Part shown: positions 8,623 to 17,214 of the stretch, piece by piece | How positions within the stretch are numbered: position 1 is the stretch's first letter | Layout: each line of letters begins with the position of its first letter | Assembly (NCBI GenBank): GCA_016458225.1 | Contig: JAEMGR010000013.1 | Span: 62,001-126,000, forward strand | DNA length: 64,000 nucleotides | Source: Myxococcaceae bacterium JPH2 | Lineage (GTDB): Bacteria > Myxococcota > Myxococcia > Myxococcales > Myxococcaceae | Reading direction: 5' to 3' | Position numbers and translations under genes: made by a program | The notes under the pieces: model-generated | Database searches by the model: none | What the model saw: only the letters and a program-made list of their open reading frames with translations | Told to the model about the DNA's origin: nothing

Positions 8623-9497
8623 AGTCCGCCCTCCGCCTGCTGTTGTCATTGTGTCTGGTGCTCCCAGCGCTCTCGCGCGCCGCCGAGCCCGCGCCCGCCG
8701 CCAAGTCCGAGGGCTCCGACGCCAAGCCGGTGCCGGCCGCCGCGCGGCCCCCGGCGCCCATCGCCAACTCCGAGGACGAGGCCGGAGACGTGTCCGAGGT
8801 GGACAAGGACGCGCTCGGCCCTCTGCGCGAGCGCATCCGCCCGGTGTCCGGCCACATGTTCCTGAAGAAGGGGCGCTTCGAGTTCAGCCCCTCGGCCACG
8901 GTCACCATCCGCGACGCGTTCTTCAAGAAGTACATCTTCGGCGCCACGCTGACCTACCACCCGTTGGAGACGCTCGGCGTGAGCCTGCGCGCTGGCTACG
9001 CGCTCAACTCCGTGGCGGGCTCGGCGCAGATCTGCTCCTTCACCGAGGGGGCGGATGGCTCGCAGCGCGGCTGCCGCGCCCCGAGCAAGAGCGAGCTGAA
9101 CGGGACAGCCCCCGGACAGCTCACGCTGATGGGCGGCGCGGACCTCCAGTGGGCCCCCATCTACGGCAAGCTGTCGCTGTTGGCGGAGAAGTTCGTCCAC
9201 TTCGACATGTACGGCATCGTCGGTGCCTCCGTGGTGCAGTACCAGGGGCCCTACTTCCGCACGGAGAACGACTCCACGCCCGTCGACGTCGTGAGCAAGT
9301 CGTACCTCACGGGCGGCGGCAACGTGGGCGTCGGCCTGCGCTTCTTCTTCAATCGCTGGATGACGCTGCGCACCGAGGTGCGTGACCTCATCTACGTGGA
9401 GAAGGGCCGCGAGCCCACGCCCCACTACCTGCGCAACCAGCTGATGTTCGAGCTGGGTGTGTCCTTCTTCTTCCCCACTGCCCATCCCGAGTCATGA
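8619..9497 (+). CDS. gltA: Outer-membrane beta-barrel gliding motility protein, GltA-like
   Basis: The 292-residue protein has a signal peptide (1-21, ending in SRAAEP), a disordered Ala/Pro/Glu linker, and then a barrel-like domain from about residue 70. The shared pattern GHMFLKKGRFEFSP resembles VYLKKNRFELSP in the preceding gene. Both also carry a WAPLYGK or WAPIYGK segment, so the two are paralogues. It ends in a Phe-rich strand (VSFFFP), the usual C-terminal signal for insertion by the BAM complex. The start is the ATG overlapping the gltB stop (ATGA) and its own stop overlaps gltC by four bases. The three genes are thus strongly coupled. Expected role: outer-membrane barrel of the gliding complex. 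Confidence 0.78.
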   Translation: MKSALRLLLSLCLVLPALSRAAEPAPAAKSEGSDAKPVPAAARPPAPIANSEDEAGDVSEVDKDALGPLRERIRPVSGHMFLKKGRFEFSPSATVTIRDAFFKKYIFGATLTYHPLETLGVSLRAGYALNSVAGSAQICSFTEGADGSQRGCRAPSKSELNGTAPGQLTLMGGADLQWAPIYGKLSLLAEKFVHFDMYGIVGASVVQYQGPYFRTENDSTPVDVVSKSYLTGGGNVGVGLRFFFNRWMTLRTEVRDLIYVEKGREPTPHYLRNQLMFELGVSFFFPTAHPES

Positions 9498-11566
9498 TGA
9501 GCATCCACCGGCTCCTCCGCATCGCCGTCCTCGGGCTCGCGCTCGTGTGGGCGGCCCCCAGCCACGCGCAGAGCTTCGAGGGTCTGGACCTCGCCGGTCA
9601 GACCAAGAAGAAGAAGAAGCGCGGCGGCTCCTCCACCACCACCAGCGCGTCCGCGAAGAAGAAGGCCCCGCGCAAGACGCGCACGGCCAAGGGCAAGGGC
9701 AAGGTCGCTCCTCCTGAGCCGGACACCGCCACCGCCGAGAGCGCCGCGCCCGCAGCGGCGACGCCCTCCATCGCGACGCCCTCCGCCACGCCGTCGCCGG
9801 TAGCCCCGGCCGCGCCCGTGGTGGCCAAGCCCGCGCCCGTGACGCCTCCGCCCGCCACCGCGTCCTCCGGCAGCGGGGGACTCGGCCTGGACTTGACGAA
9901 CGACACGCCCAAGCCCGCCGCGCCCACCATGACGTTCGATGCGGTGGACGTGTCCGGCAAGACGGCGGACCGCCAGCGCCTGGACGTGGCGGTGTCGCTC
10001 TTCAAGAACGACGAGTACGAGAAGTCCGCCATGGCGGCGCACGAGCTCTTGAAGGACCCCAAGCTCGCGGGCCTGCACACCGAGGCGCGCTACGTGCTCG
10101 CCAAGTCGCTCTACCGCATGGGGCTGTACCACTCGTCGCTCGGCGAGTTCTCGAAGATCCTCGCGGTGGGCCCGTCCACGCGGTTCTTCAAGTCGAGCCT
10201 GGAGTGGCTGTTCTTCATCAGCCGCAAGACGAAGAACGAGACGGTCATCCTGGATGAGATTGCCCGGTACGCGAACTACGAGTTCCCGGAGAAGTTCCGC
10301 AACGAGTTCCGCTACCTCTTGGCGCGCTACCACTTCGTGCGCGGACGCGCGCTGGACCAGGTGGGCCAGTACGCGGACGCGGACAAGAGCTTCGAGGAAG
10401 TGAAGCGGCTGGCCCTCACCATTCCGCGCACGGACACGTTCTTCGCGCGCGCCAAGTACCTGGAGGGCCTGGCGTACTTCCGCAACGGCGCGCGTTCCAA
10501 GGACGCCGCGGGCAAGCGCTCCAACAACGATGTGGTCGCGTCCGTGGAGGCGATGAAGGAGGTCGTTCGCCTCACCCGTCCGCAGGCGGGCCGCGTGGGC
10601 GAGCAGGCCAAGCTGGATCAGTCGCTGCGCGAGCTGGCCTTCATGCAGCTGGCGCGCACGCACTACGGCATGCAGCAGAACCGCTTCGCCATCTTCTATT
10701 TGAACAAGGTGGAGCGCGGGAACACGCAGTGGCTGGAGTCCCTCTTCGAGGCGAGCTGGGCCAACTACCGCATCGGCCAGTACGAGCAGGCGCTGGGCAA
10801 CCTCATCACGCTCTCGTCGCCGTTCTTCCGCGAGGAGTACTTCCCGGAGGCGCTCATCCTCAAGGCGGTCATCTATTACGAGAACTGCCGCTACCGGGAG
10901 TCCAACCTCATCCTCCAGGACTTCGAGCGCACGTACCTGCCGGTGCATGACCAGCTGGACTCGCTCGTGAAGAAGAACATGGACGCCAGCGAGTACTACA
11001 CGGTGCTCGCCGACGTGCAGAAGAAGAACAAGGACGGCCTGGAGAAGAACGGCACCGACGTCATCCTGGAGCGCATCCTCCGGCTGGCCCTCACGGACCA
11101 GGACCTGAAGAAGACGAACGACTCCATCCTCGAGCTGGAAGGTGAGATGGACCTGTTCTCCAACAAGGGCGACACCTTCAAGTACTCGGAGCTCACCAAG
11201 GAGCTGCTGGAGGGGCTGAAGGGGCAGCGCACGGGGCTCATCTCCAAGGCCGGCATCATGGCCAAGGGCAAGCTGGAGACGGAGCTGGGCTCGCTCAAGC
11301 AGTTGCTCGCCAACGGCCTGCGCATCAAGTTCGAGACGACGACGAAGGAGAAGGAGTTCCTGGAGGAGCAGCTCAAGGCCGGTGGCCGCACCGCCATCGT
11401 CAAGAAGTACAAGTTCTCGGTGGCCGTGGCGGACGATCAGCTCTACTGGCCGTACGAGGGTGAGTACTGGCGCGACGAGCTGGGCACGTACCAGTACACG
11501 CTCACCAAGGGCTGCATCGAGCGGGACACGGCCAACCGCAACATCCAGTCCGCCGAGGCGAACTAG
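9494..11566 (+). CDS. gltC: Periplasmic TPR-like gliding motility protein, GltC-like
   Basis: The 690-residue protein has a signal peptide (1-26, ending in SHAQ). A very basic Lys/Arg/Ser/Thr segment (about 37-72) and a Pro/Ala/Thr linker to about residue 135 precede a long helical region with repeated aromatic and Ala patterns. Examples are the AHELLKDPKLAGLHTEARY and AKYLEGLAYFRNGAR type segments, which look like tetratricopeptide repeats. In M. xanthus GltC is a soluble periplasmic component that contacts the GltA/GltB barrels. Two copies of a GLDL motif lie at residues 30-33 and 131-134. It is the last gene of the operon and is followed by a strong terminator. Several ATGs cluster at the start; the first gives the usual signal peptide. 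Confidence 0.8.
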   Translation: MMSIHRLLRIAVLGLALVWAAPSHAQSFEGLDLAGQTKKKKKRGGSSTTTSASAKKKAPRKTRTAKGKGKVAPPEPDTATAESAAPAAATPSIATPSATPSPVAPAAPVVAKPAPVTPPPATASSGSGGLGLDLTNDTPKPAAPTMTFDAVDVSGKTADRQRLDVAVSLFKNDEYEKSAMAAHELLKDPKLAGLHTEARYVLAKSLYRMGLYHSSLGEFSKILAVGPSTRFFKSSLEWLFFISRKTKNETVILDEIARYANYEFPEKFRNEFRYLLARYHFVRGRALDQVGQYADADKSFEEVKRLALTIPRTDTFFARAKYLEGLAYFRNGARSKDAAGKRSNNDVVASVEAMKEVVRLTRPQAGRVGEQAKLDQSLRELAFMQLARTHYGMQQNRFAIFYLNKVERGNTQWLESLFEASWANYRIGQYEQALGNLITLSSPFFREEYFPEALILKAVIYYENCRYRESNLILQDFERTYLPVHDQLDSLVKKNMDASEYYTVLADVQKKNKDGLEKNGTDVILERILRLALTDQDLKKTNDSILELEGEMDLFSNKGDTFKYSELTKELLEGLKGQRTGLISKAGIMAKGKLETELGSLKQLLANGLRIKFETTTKEKEFLEEQLKAGGRTAIVKKYKFSVAVADDQLYWPYEGEYWRDELGTYQYTLTKGCIERDTANRNIQSAEAN

Positions 11567-11596
11567 CGCCTCGGGGCGAAGGGATGTCCTTCCCAT

Positions 11597-11630
11597 CCGC
11601 CGGAGCGCCCGCGTGCGCTCCGGCGGTTTT
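11597..11630 (+). terminator. Rho-independent terminator after gltC
   Basis: A perfect 12-bp stem (CCGCCGGAGCGC / GCGCTCCGGCGG) with a 6-base loop is followed by TTTT and CGCTTTCT. It lies 31 bases after the gltC stop and is the clearest intrinsic terminator in the window. Confidence 0.88.
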
Positions 11631-11650
11631 CGCTTTCTGAAGGTCCGTGC

Positions 11651-12943
11651 GTGAAGGAGACGGTGGTGGCTCGGGTGGCGTCGTTGCGGGTGGTGTTCGG
11701 CATCGTGGCGCTGGACCTCATCGGGTTTGGCCTGCTGATTCCCCAGTTGGGGGTGTACGGGGTGAAGTACGGCGCCTCGCCCTTCACGGTGGGGTTGCTG
11801 GTCTCCGTCTACTCGCTGATGCAGCTGGTGGCGGCCCCGGTGCTGGGCCGGTGGTCGGACCGCTTCGGGCGGCGCCGCGTGCTGCTCTTGAGTCAGGTGG
11901 GCTCGCTCCTGGGCTACGTGCTGTTCGCCTTCGCGCACGCGCTTCCGCTCTTGTTCCTGTCGCGCGTCATCGACGGGTTGTCGGGCGGCAACATCTCCAC
12001 GGCGCAGGCGGTGGTGGCGGACATCACGCCGCCGCACGAGCGGGCGCGGGGCATGGGGCTCATCGGCGCGGGCTTCGGGCTGGGCTTCGTGCTGGGGCCG
12101 GCGCTGGGCGGATTCCTGGGCGCGTGGGGCGGCAACCTCGCCATCGGCCTGTTCGCGGCGGCGCTCACCGCCATCAACCTGGCCTGCACGTGGCGCTTCC
12201 TGCCCGAGACGCGGGTGCCCGGGGCTCCGGGCGTGCCGGTGCGCTCGGCGAAGGGCGCGGCGTTGGCGTTGCGGCTGCCCGTGGTGGGGCGGTGCCTGCT
12301 CCTGGTGCTGCTGTTCAACACGGCCTTCGCGCAGATGGAGGGGACGTTCTCGGTCTACCTGCTGACGCGCTTCCTGTCGTCCGGGCCGGTCGCCTTGGCG
12401 GGTGGGTGGCTGCTCCATCCGGTGATGCCGGACGCCGCGGTGCTGCGCGAGGCGAGCCTGCGCGCCGGGTGGCTGTTCGCGCTCGTGGGCGTGCTGTCTG
12501 CCCTGGTGCAGGGCGGGCTGGTGCGGCGGCTGGTGGGTGGCAAGAAGGGACAGGGAGGGCGGGAGGCCCCGGTGGCCGTGGTGGGCTTCGGCCTGACGGC
12601 CGCGGGGCTCGGGCTGCTGCCGATGGCGACCTCCTACGTCGGGTTGTTCCCCATCATGGGACTGTTGGCGGTGGGCTCGGCGCTGGTGAATCCCTGCCTG
12701 TCCGCGCTCGTTTCGCTCTACGCGCCGGAGGACCGGCAGGGCGCCGCGCTGGGGGCGTATCAGGCCTTCGGCTCACTGGGCCGCATTCTGGGGCCCGCGC
12801 TGGGCGGCCTGCTGTTCACCCGGCTGGGGCCCGCGGCGCCCTACGGCACGGCGGCGGCGATGGTGGCGGTGGGCGGGGTGGTGGGGCTGACCCTGATGGC
12901 TCAGGTGCGAATGACGGGGGCGGGGCAGAGGCAAAGCTCGTAA
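11651..12943 (+). CDS. MFS transporter, TetA-like drug:proton antiporter family
   Basis: The 430-residue protein has about 12 hydrophobic segments and the major facilitator motif A, GRWSDRFGRRRVLLL, in the loop after the second helix (about residues 68-82). The SGGNISTAQAVVADITPPHERARGMG stretch in the middle of the N-terminal half is also typical of the TetA/bicyclomycin branch. It probably exports a small molecule using the proton gradient; the substrate cannot be told. The listed start is GTG at 11651. A GTG at 11666 has AAGGAG 6 bases upstream and may be the true start. The stop is one base before plsX, so the two are probably cotranscribed. Confidence 0.88.
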   Translation: MKETVVARVASLRVVFGIVALDLIGFGLLIPQLGVYGVKYGASPFTVGLLVSVYSLMQLVAAPVLGRWSDRFGRRRVLLLSQVGSLLGYVLFAFAHALPLLFLSRVIDGLSGGNISTAQAVVADITPPHERARGMGLIGAGFGLGFVLGPALGGFLGAWGGNLAIGLFAAALTAINLACTWRFLPETRVPGAPGVPVRSAKGAALALRLPVVGRCLLLVLLFNTAFAQMEGTFSVYLLTRFLSSGPVALAGGWLLHPVMPDAAVLREASLRAGWLFALVGVLSALVQGGLVRRLVGGKKGQGGREAPVAVVGFGLTAAGLGLLPMATSYVGLFPIMGLLAVGSALVNPCLSALVSLYAPEDRQGAALGAYQAFGSLGRILGPALGGLLFTRLGPAAPYGTAAAMVAVGGVVGLTLMAQVRMTGAGQRQSS

Positions 12944-12944
12944 G

Positions 12945-13988
12945 ATGGGAGGCATGGTGGGCAAGCCGGAGCAGGTCACGATCGCATTCGACGTGATGGG
13001 GGGAGACTACGGGCCGACGGAGGTGGTGCGCGGTGCGGCCCAGCTCTCGCTGGAGTCGCCTCACATCCACACGCTGCTCGTGGGGGATCGCGCGCTCATC
13101 GATGAGGTGCTGGCGCAGACCAAGCACAACGGCGAGCGCCTCTCCATCCACCACGCCGCGGAGTACATCGGCATGGACGAAAAGCCGGGCGAGGCGCTGG
13201 CGCGCAAGCCCCAGGCCTCCGTGTCCGTGGCGGCGCGACTGGTGGCCGAGGGCGAGGCGCAGGCGCTGGTGTCCGCGGGCAACACGGGCGCGGGCGTGCT
13301 CGCGTGTGCCCGGCACTTCCAGCTCATCCCCGGCGTGCGGCGCGCGGCGCTGGCCACCGTGTACCCCACGCGGGGCGTGCGCGGTGAGAAGCAGGACCCG
13401 TTCAGCCTCATCCTCGACGTGGGCGCCACGGTGGAGGCCACCGCGGATGACCTGGTGGCGTTCGCGGTGATGGGCTCGGCCTACGCGCGCATCATCTCGC
13501 GCAACGAGCGGCCCAAGGTGGCGCTGCTCTCCAACGGCGTGGAGCCGCAGAAGGGCCCGCCCCGCGTGACGGAGGCGCATGCGAGGCTGCTCGCCATGCC
13601 CAACCTCAACTTCACGGGCAACGTGGAGGGCATCGACATTCCCAAGGGCACCGCGGACGTCATCGTCACCGACGGCTTCGTGGGCAACGTGTGCCTGAAG
13701 ATGCTCGAGGGCGTGCACGACACGGTGATGGAGCTGGCCCAGTACGCCTACAAGGAGAGCCTGCGCTGGCGCGCGGGCCTGGCCATGCTGTCCAGCGGCA
13801 TCCAGCGGCTCAAGGACATCACCGACTGGGAGCAGTACGGAGGCGCGCCCATCCTCGGGTTCGACCGCATCTTCATCAAGGCGCACGGCCGCTCGCGGGC
13901 GCGCGCCATCGCCAACGCGGGGAAGGTGGCGGCCAAGGCCGTGTCGCACGAACTGGGCACCGCCATCCGGGAGGGGCTCGAGCGGTGA
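12945..13988 (+). CDS. plsX: Phosphate acyltransferase PlsX
   Basis: PlsX converts acyl-ACP and phosphate to acyl-phosphate, the donor for PlsY in phospholipid synthesis, at the inner face of the membrane. The 347-residue protein contains the family landmarks IAFDVMGGDYGP near residue 12, ALVSAGNTGA around residue 108, ILDVGAT near residue 152, and the VIVTDGFVGNVCLKM segment near residue 238. Unlike many bacteria, it is not next to rpmF or fabH here; it follows an MFS transporter and overlaps a HAD-type gene by four bases. A second in-frame ATG at 12954 is an equally possible start. Confidence 0.95.
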   Translation: MGGMVGKPEQVTIAFDVMGGDYGPTEVVRGAAQLSLESPHIHTLLVGDRALIDEVLAQTKHNGERLSIHHAAEYIGMDEKPGEALARKPQASVSVAARLVAEGEAQALVSAGNTGAGVLACARHFQLIPGVRRAALATVYPTRGVRGEKQDPFSLILDVGATVEATADDLVAFAVMGSAYARIISRNERPKVALLSNGVEPQKGPPRVTEAHARLLAMPNLNFTGNVEGIDIPKGTADVIVTDGFVGNVCLKMLEGVHDTVMELAQYAYKESLRWRAGLAMLSSGIQRLKDITDWEQYGGAPILGFDRIFIKAHGRSRARAIANAGKVAAKAVSHELGTAIREGLER

Positions 13989-15028
13989 GCCTGCCGGACC
14001 GCATCGATCCCCGGCCCCCTCGGCGCATCTACCGGTGGGACCTGGACAAGACGTACCTCCAGACGGAGTTCGAGTCGCTCCGGGACCTGGTGCGCACGGC
14101 GTTCCAGAAGGCCCACGAGAAGACGGCCGTCCCGGGCGCCAGCGCGCTCATCCGCGAGCTGGCGGCCAACGGGGACTCGCGGCTGTGCATCGTCTCGGGA
14201 AGTCCCAAGCAGATGCGCGCCGTGCTGGAGGAGAAGCTCAAGCTGGACGGCGTGCAGTGGGATGAGTTCGTCCTCAAGGACAACGTGGGTAACCTGCTGC
14301 GCGGGCGCTTCCGGGCGCTGCGGGGACAGGTGGGCTACAAGCTGCCCGCGATTCTCGAGAGCCGCGTCAACGCGCCCGTGGAGGCCGAGGAGGTGCTCTT
14401 CGGCGACGACGCGGAGGCGGACGCGTTCATCTACTCGCTCTACGCGGACCTCATCGCGGGCCGCGTGGATGAGCGCGTGCTGTCGCAGGTTCTGGAGGCG
14501 GGCGGGGTGTACCCGGACGACGTCACGCGGGTGCACGCGGCCTGGAAGAAGATTCCCGTCGCGGATCCGGTGCGCCGCATCTTCATCCACCTGGACCGGC
14601 TGACGCCGCCCGCGCACTTCACGCCGTACGGGCCTCGCGTAGTGCCCGTGTTCAACTACTTCCAGGCCGCGCTGGTGCTCCTGGCGGACGGACACCTCAC
14701 GGCGCCCCAGGTGCTGAAGATCGCCGTGGAGATGGTGCAGACGGCGGGTCACAACATCATCACCCTGTCCAACTCGTTCCAGGACCTCCTACGCCGGGGC
14801 CTGCCCTTGCAGCAGGCGGCCATCGCGCTGTCGCAGGCGCTGGAGGGCCCCAACGCGCTGTTCAAGGCGATGCGGCCGGTGCCGGACATCCTCGCGGCCT
14901 TCAGCAAGCGGCTGGCCGCGCTGGGGACCCCTCCGCCGCCGCCGCCGGTCCAGGCCGTGGACTACGTGTCACTCATCTCCCACGCGCTGCCTCGCAACCA
15001 CAAGGCGCGCACCAAGCCGGCGACGTGA
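13985..15028 (+). CDS. HAD-type phosphatase domain protein
   Basis: The start is the GTG that overlaps the plsX stop (GTGA), giving 347 residues. The N-terminal half has HAD-fold hallmarks. Motif I is DLDKT at residues 19-23 (nucleophile Asp and DxDxT). Motif II is CIVSGSP near residue 72, and motif IV is FGDDAEAD near residue 138. The layout resembles App1-type or DUF2183-like phosphatidate phosphatases, which would fit its coupling to plsX in lipid synthesis, but that is an inference. The C-terminal 150 residues are helical and unassigned. A short poly-Pro run occurs near residue 316. Confidence 0.72.
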   Translation: MSLPDRIDPRPPRRIYRWDLDKTYLQTEFESLRDLVRTAFQKAHEKTAVPGASALIRELAANGDSRLCIVSGSPKQMRAVLEEKLKLDGVQWDEFVLKDNVGNLLRGRFRALRGQVGYKLPAILESRVNAPVEAEEVLFGDDAEADAFIYSLYADLIAGRVDERVLSQVLEAGGVYPDDVTRVHAAWKKIPVADPVRRIFIHLDRLTPPAHFTPYGPRVVPVFNYFQAALVLLADGHLTAPQVLKIAVEMVQTAGHNIITLSNSFQDLLRRGLPLQQAAIALSQALEGPNALFKAMRPVPDILAAFSKRLAALGTPPPPPPVQAVDYVSLISHALPRNHKARTKPAT

Positions 15029-15347
15029 CCTGACGGGGCGGATGGCCCGCTGGCTGCCCGCTCCCCGAACAGGCGGGCCTCGGGGCGCGGGGCCGGCTGC
15101 AGAACGTTTCGCGTCTGGGAGGCGTTCACCCTGGGATGACCCGGGTCCTTTCCGCAGCCCTGTCCCCGACGTCCGCTCCGCTCGGAGCGGACGGGAGGGG
15201 CCCGTCTTCCCGGTTACCTGGCAGGTGGGCGGAGGCGGCCGCGCGCCGGATGGCGGGCCCCGGTCAACAATGTCTTCCTGCGCTACTCCCTTCCCGGGAG
15301 GATGCGGTATAGACGGCTGCCCTTGTAGCGCCCCGTTCGGGGCGTCC
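15029..15347. other. Intergenic region before pcnB with a perfect inverted repeat
   Basis: The 319 bases between the HAD-type gene and pcnB contain no convincing gene, although the pcnB frame is open through them. A perfect 10-bp inverted repeat (GTCCGCTCCG / CGGAGCGGAC, loop CT) lies at 15171-15192 without a T-run. A TATAGA box near 15308 could be a -10 element for pcnB. A second small hairpin (CGCCCC / GGGGCG) lies at 15329-15344, just before the chosen pcnB start. Confidence 0.5.
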
Positions 15348-17162
15348 ATGGCAATGACGCGAGACCCGACCGACACGCCGACAGACGGCGAACTGCCGCC
15401 AACCGCGCCCGAGAACGCTGCGCGCGGGGATGCCTCCTCCGAGGCGGCGGCGCTCGGCTCAGCGCGCGAGGTTCTTTCTATGTCTTCCCCCCTAGAACTC
15501 ACGGGACACACGGAGTCGACCGAGGCGAGCGCGCCGACGGTCCCCGCGTCGCTCCCGGTCGAGAGTGAAACCCTGTCCTCCCATCCCCGAGACCCGGAAA
15601 CCTCTGAACCCTCCCTCGCCGCCGACGCGGCGGATTCTGGTGAGGCGTTCGATGACGACGACACCGATGACGGCGACGACTCGGACCTGTCCGAGGATGG
15701 CGACGACGTCCTGCTCGCCCTGGGCGCCGAAGAAGAAGTCGCCGAGGTGGAGGCCGAGCCGGTCCCCGAGCCCGAGCCGGAGCCCGTCTCCTTCGAGCCC
15801 GAGTTGCAGGCCCCCACCACGACGCGCACCGGAGAGCCCGCGGAGATCGACCCGGACTCGCTGGACCCCGACGCGCTGAAGGTGGTGCTGCGGCTGCACC
15901 AGCACGGCCATCAGGCCTATCTGGTCGGCGGGTGCGTGCGCGACCTCCTGCTGGGTCGCAAGCCCAAGGACTTCGACGTGGCCACCAGCGCTCATCCGGG
16001 CGAGGTGCGCGCCATCTTCCGCAACTGCCGGCTGATTGGTCGTCGCTTCCGGCTGGCGCACGTCTACTTCAAGGGCGGGAAGATCATCGAGGTCTCCACC
16101 TTCCGCGCCAACCCGCTGGAGATGGAGGCGCCCGCCGTCGAGGAGGACAGCGAGGCCTCGCCGTCGGAAGACGACCTGCTGATTACGCACGACAACGTCT
16201 TCGGCACGGCGCAGCAGGACGCGCGCCGCCGCGACTTCACCATCAACGGCCTGTTCTACGACGTCAGCGAGGGACGGGTCATCGACTACGTCCGCGGCCG
16301 GCGCGACCTGGACGAGCGCTTCATCCGCACCATCGGCGACCCGGAGATTCGCATGCGCGAGGATCCGGTGCGCATCCTCCGCGCGGTGCGGTTCGCGGCC
16401 AAGCTGGACCTGGACATCGAGTCGCGCACCTACGCGGCGATGGAGGGCGCGGTGGAGGACCTGCCGCGCTGCGCTCCCGCGCGGCTGCTCGAGGAGACCT
16501 TCCGCCTCATCCGTGGCGGCGTCGCGGCCCCGGCGCTCAAGCTGCTCTCCGCGCTGGATGCGCTGAAGCTGCTGCTGCCCCCGCTGGACGCGTACCTCAA
16601 GCAGTACGGCAAGGAGGGGGAGACGACCTTCTACGCCTTCGCGGGGGCGTTGGATCGCCGACTGGCGGCGGGTGAGCCGCTGGATGACGCCATCCTCCTG
16701 GCCACGCTCCTGGTACCCATCAGCCGCGCGCAGCCGCCGGAGGAGTCGCAGGACGCGGGCCGTCCCTCCGTGGCGCACGTCATCGAGGAGCTGCTCGCGG
16801 GCTTCGTGCAGTCCGCGCGCCTTCCGCGCCGCATCGCGGAGCGGTGCCGCATGCTGCTCCTGGTGCAGCGCACGCTCTCCGGCGAGCGCCGCAAGAAGCC
16901 GGCTGCCTTCCGTCGCCACCCGCTCTTCAACGAGGCACTCGCCGTCTTCGAGATGACGGTGGAGGCCACGGGAGAGGGACGGGCGCAACTGGACGCGTGG
17001 AAGGCCGGCGAGGTTCCGCCGCCTCGCGCCGATGCCTCCGCCGCGTCCGCGGAAGGCGATGGCGCGGGCCGCAAGCGTCGCCGCCGTCGTCGCCGTCGCT
17101 CGGGGAGTGGTTCGGGCAAGGGCTCGGGCCCCGTGTCCGGTTCCGACGCCGGCGAAGCCTGA
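15348..17162 (+). CDS. pcnB: Poly(A) polymerase / tRNA nucleotidyltransferase family protein PcnB
   Basis: The class II nucleotidyltransferase core is clear: GGCVRDLLLGR (about residue 194), the metal-binding DFD at about 208-210, RRDFTINGLFYD near residue 297, and MREDPVRILRAVRFAAKL near residue 337. These proteins add adenosines to RNA 3' ends; the RRDFTINGLFYD signature favours the PcnB/CCA-adding group. With this start (604 residues) the core is preceded by about 165 residues of low-complexity sequence. An extreme acidic run (DDDDTDDGDDSD) lies near residue 102, and the C-terminus is strongly basic (an eight-arginine run). The start is uncertain: ATG 15348, 15354 and 15480 are all in frame, and only the last has a fair GAGG site upstream. 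The function is confident, the N-terminus is not. Confidence 0.85.
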   Translation: MAMTRDPTDTPTDGELPPTAPENAARGDASSEAAALGSAREVLSMSSPLELTGHTESTEASAPTVPASLPVESETLSSHPRDPETSEPSLAADAADSGEAFDDDDTDDGDDSDLSEDGDDVLLALGAEEEVAEVEAEPVPEPEPEPVSFEPELQAPTTTRTGEPAEIDPDSLDPDALKVVLRLHQHGHQAYLVGGCVRDLLLGRKPKDFDVATSAHPGEVRAIFRNCRLIGRRFRLAHVYFKGGKIIEVSTFRANPLEMEAPAVEEDSEASPSEDDLLITHDNVFGTAQQDARRRDFTINGLFYDVSEGRVIDYVRGRRDLDERFIRTIGDPEIRMREDPVRILRAVRFAAKLDLDIESRTYAAMEGAVEDLPRCAPARLLEETFRLIRGGVAAPALKLLSALDALKLLLPPLDAYLKQYGKEGETTFYAFAGALDRRLAAGEPLDDAILLATLLVPISRAQPPEESQDAGRPSVAHVIEELLAGFVQSARLPRRIAERCRMLLLVQRTLSGERRKKPAAFRRHPLFNEALAVFEMTVEATGEGRAQLDAWKAGEVPPPRADASAASAEGDGAGRKRRRRRRRRSGSGSGKGSGPVSGSDAGEA

Positions 17163-17214
17163 GCTTCACCGCCGAGGCTCCCTTCCGCTCGGGGAGGGGC
17201 CTCGGTGCTCGTGC

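Noticed and set aside
9425-12418. A 997-residue open frame on the minus strand opposite gltC and the MFS gene
   Set aside because: It is His/Arg/Gln-rich with no conserved domain, and it is the antisense shadow of two well-supported plus-strand genes. Very high GC content leaves such frames open.
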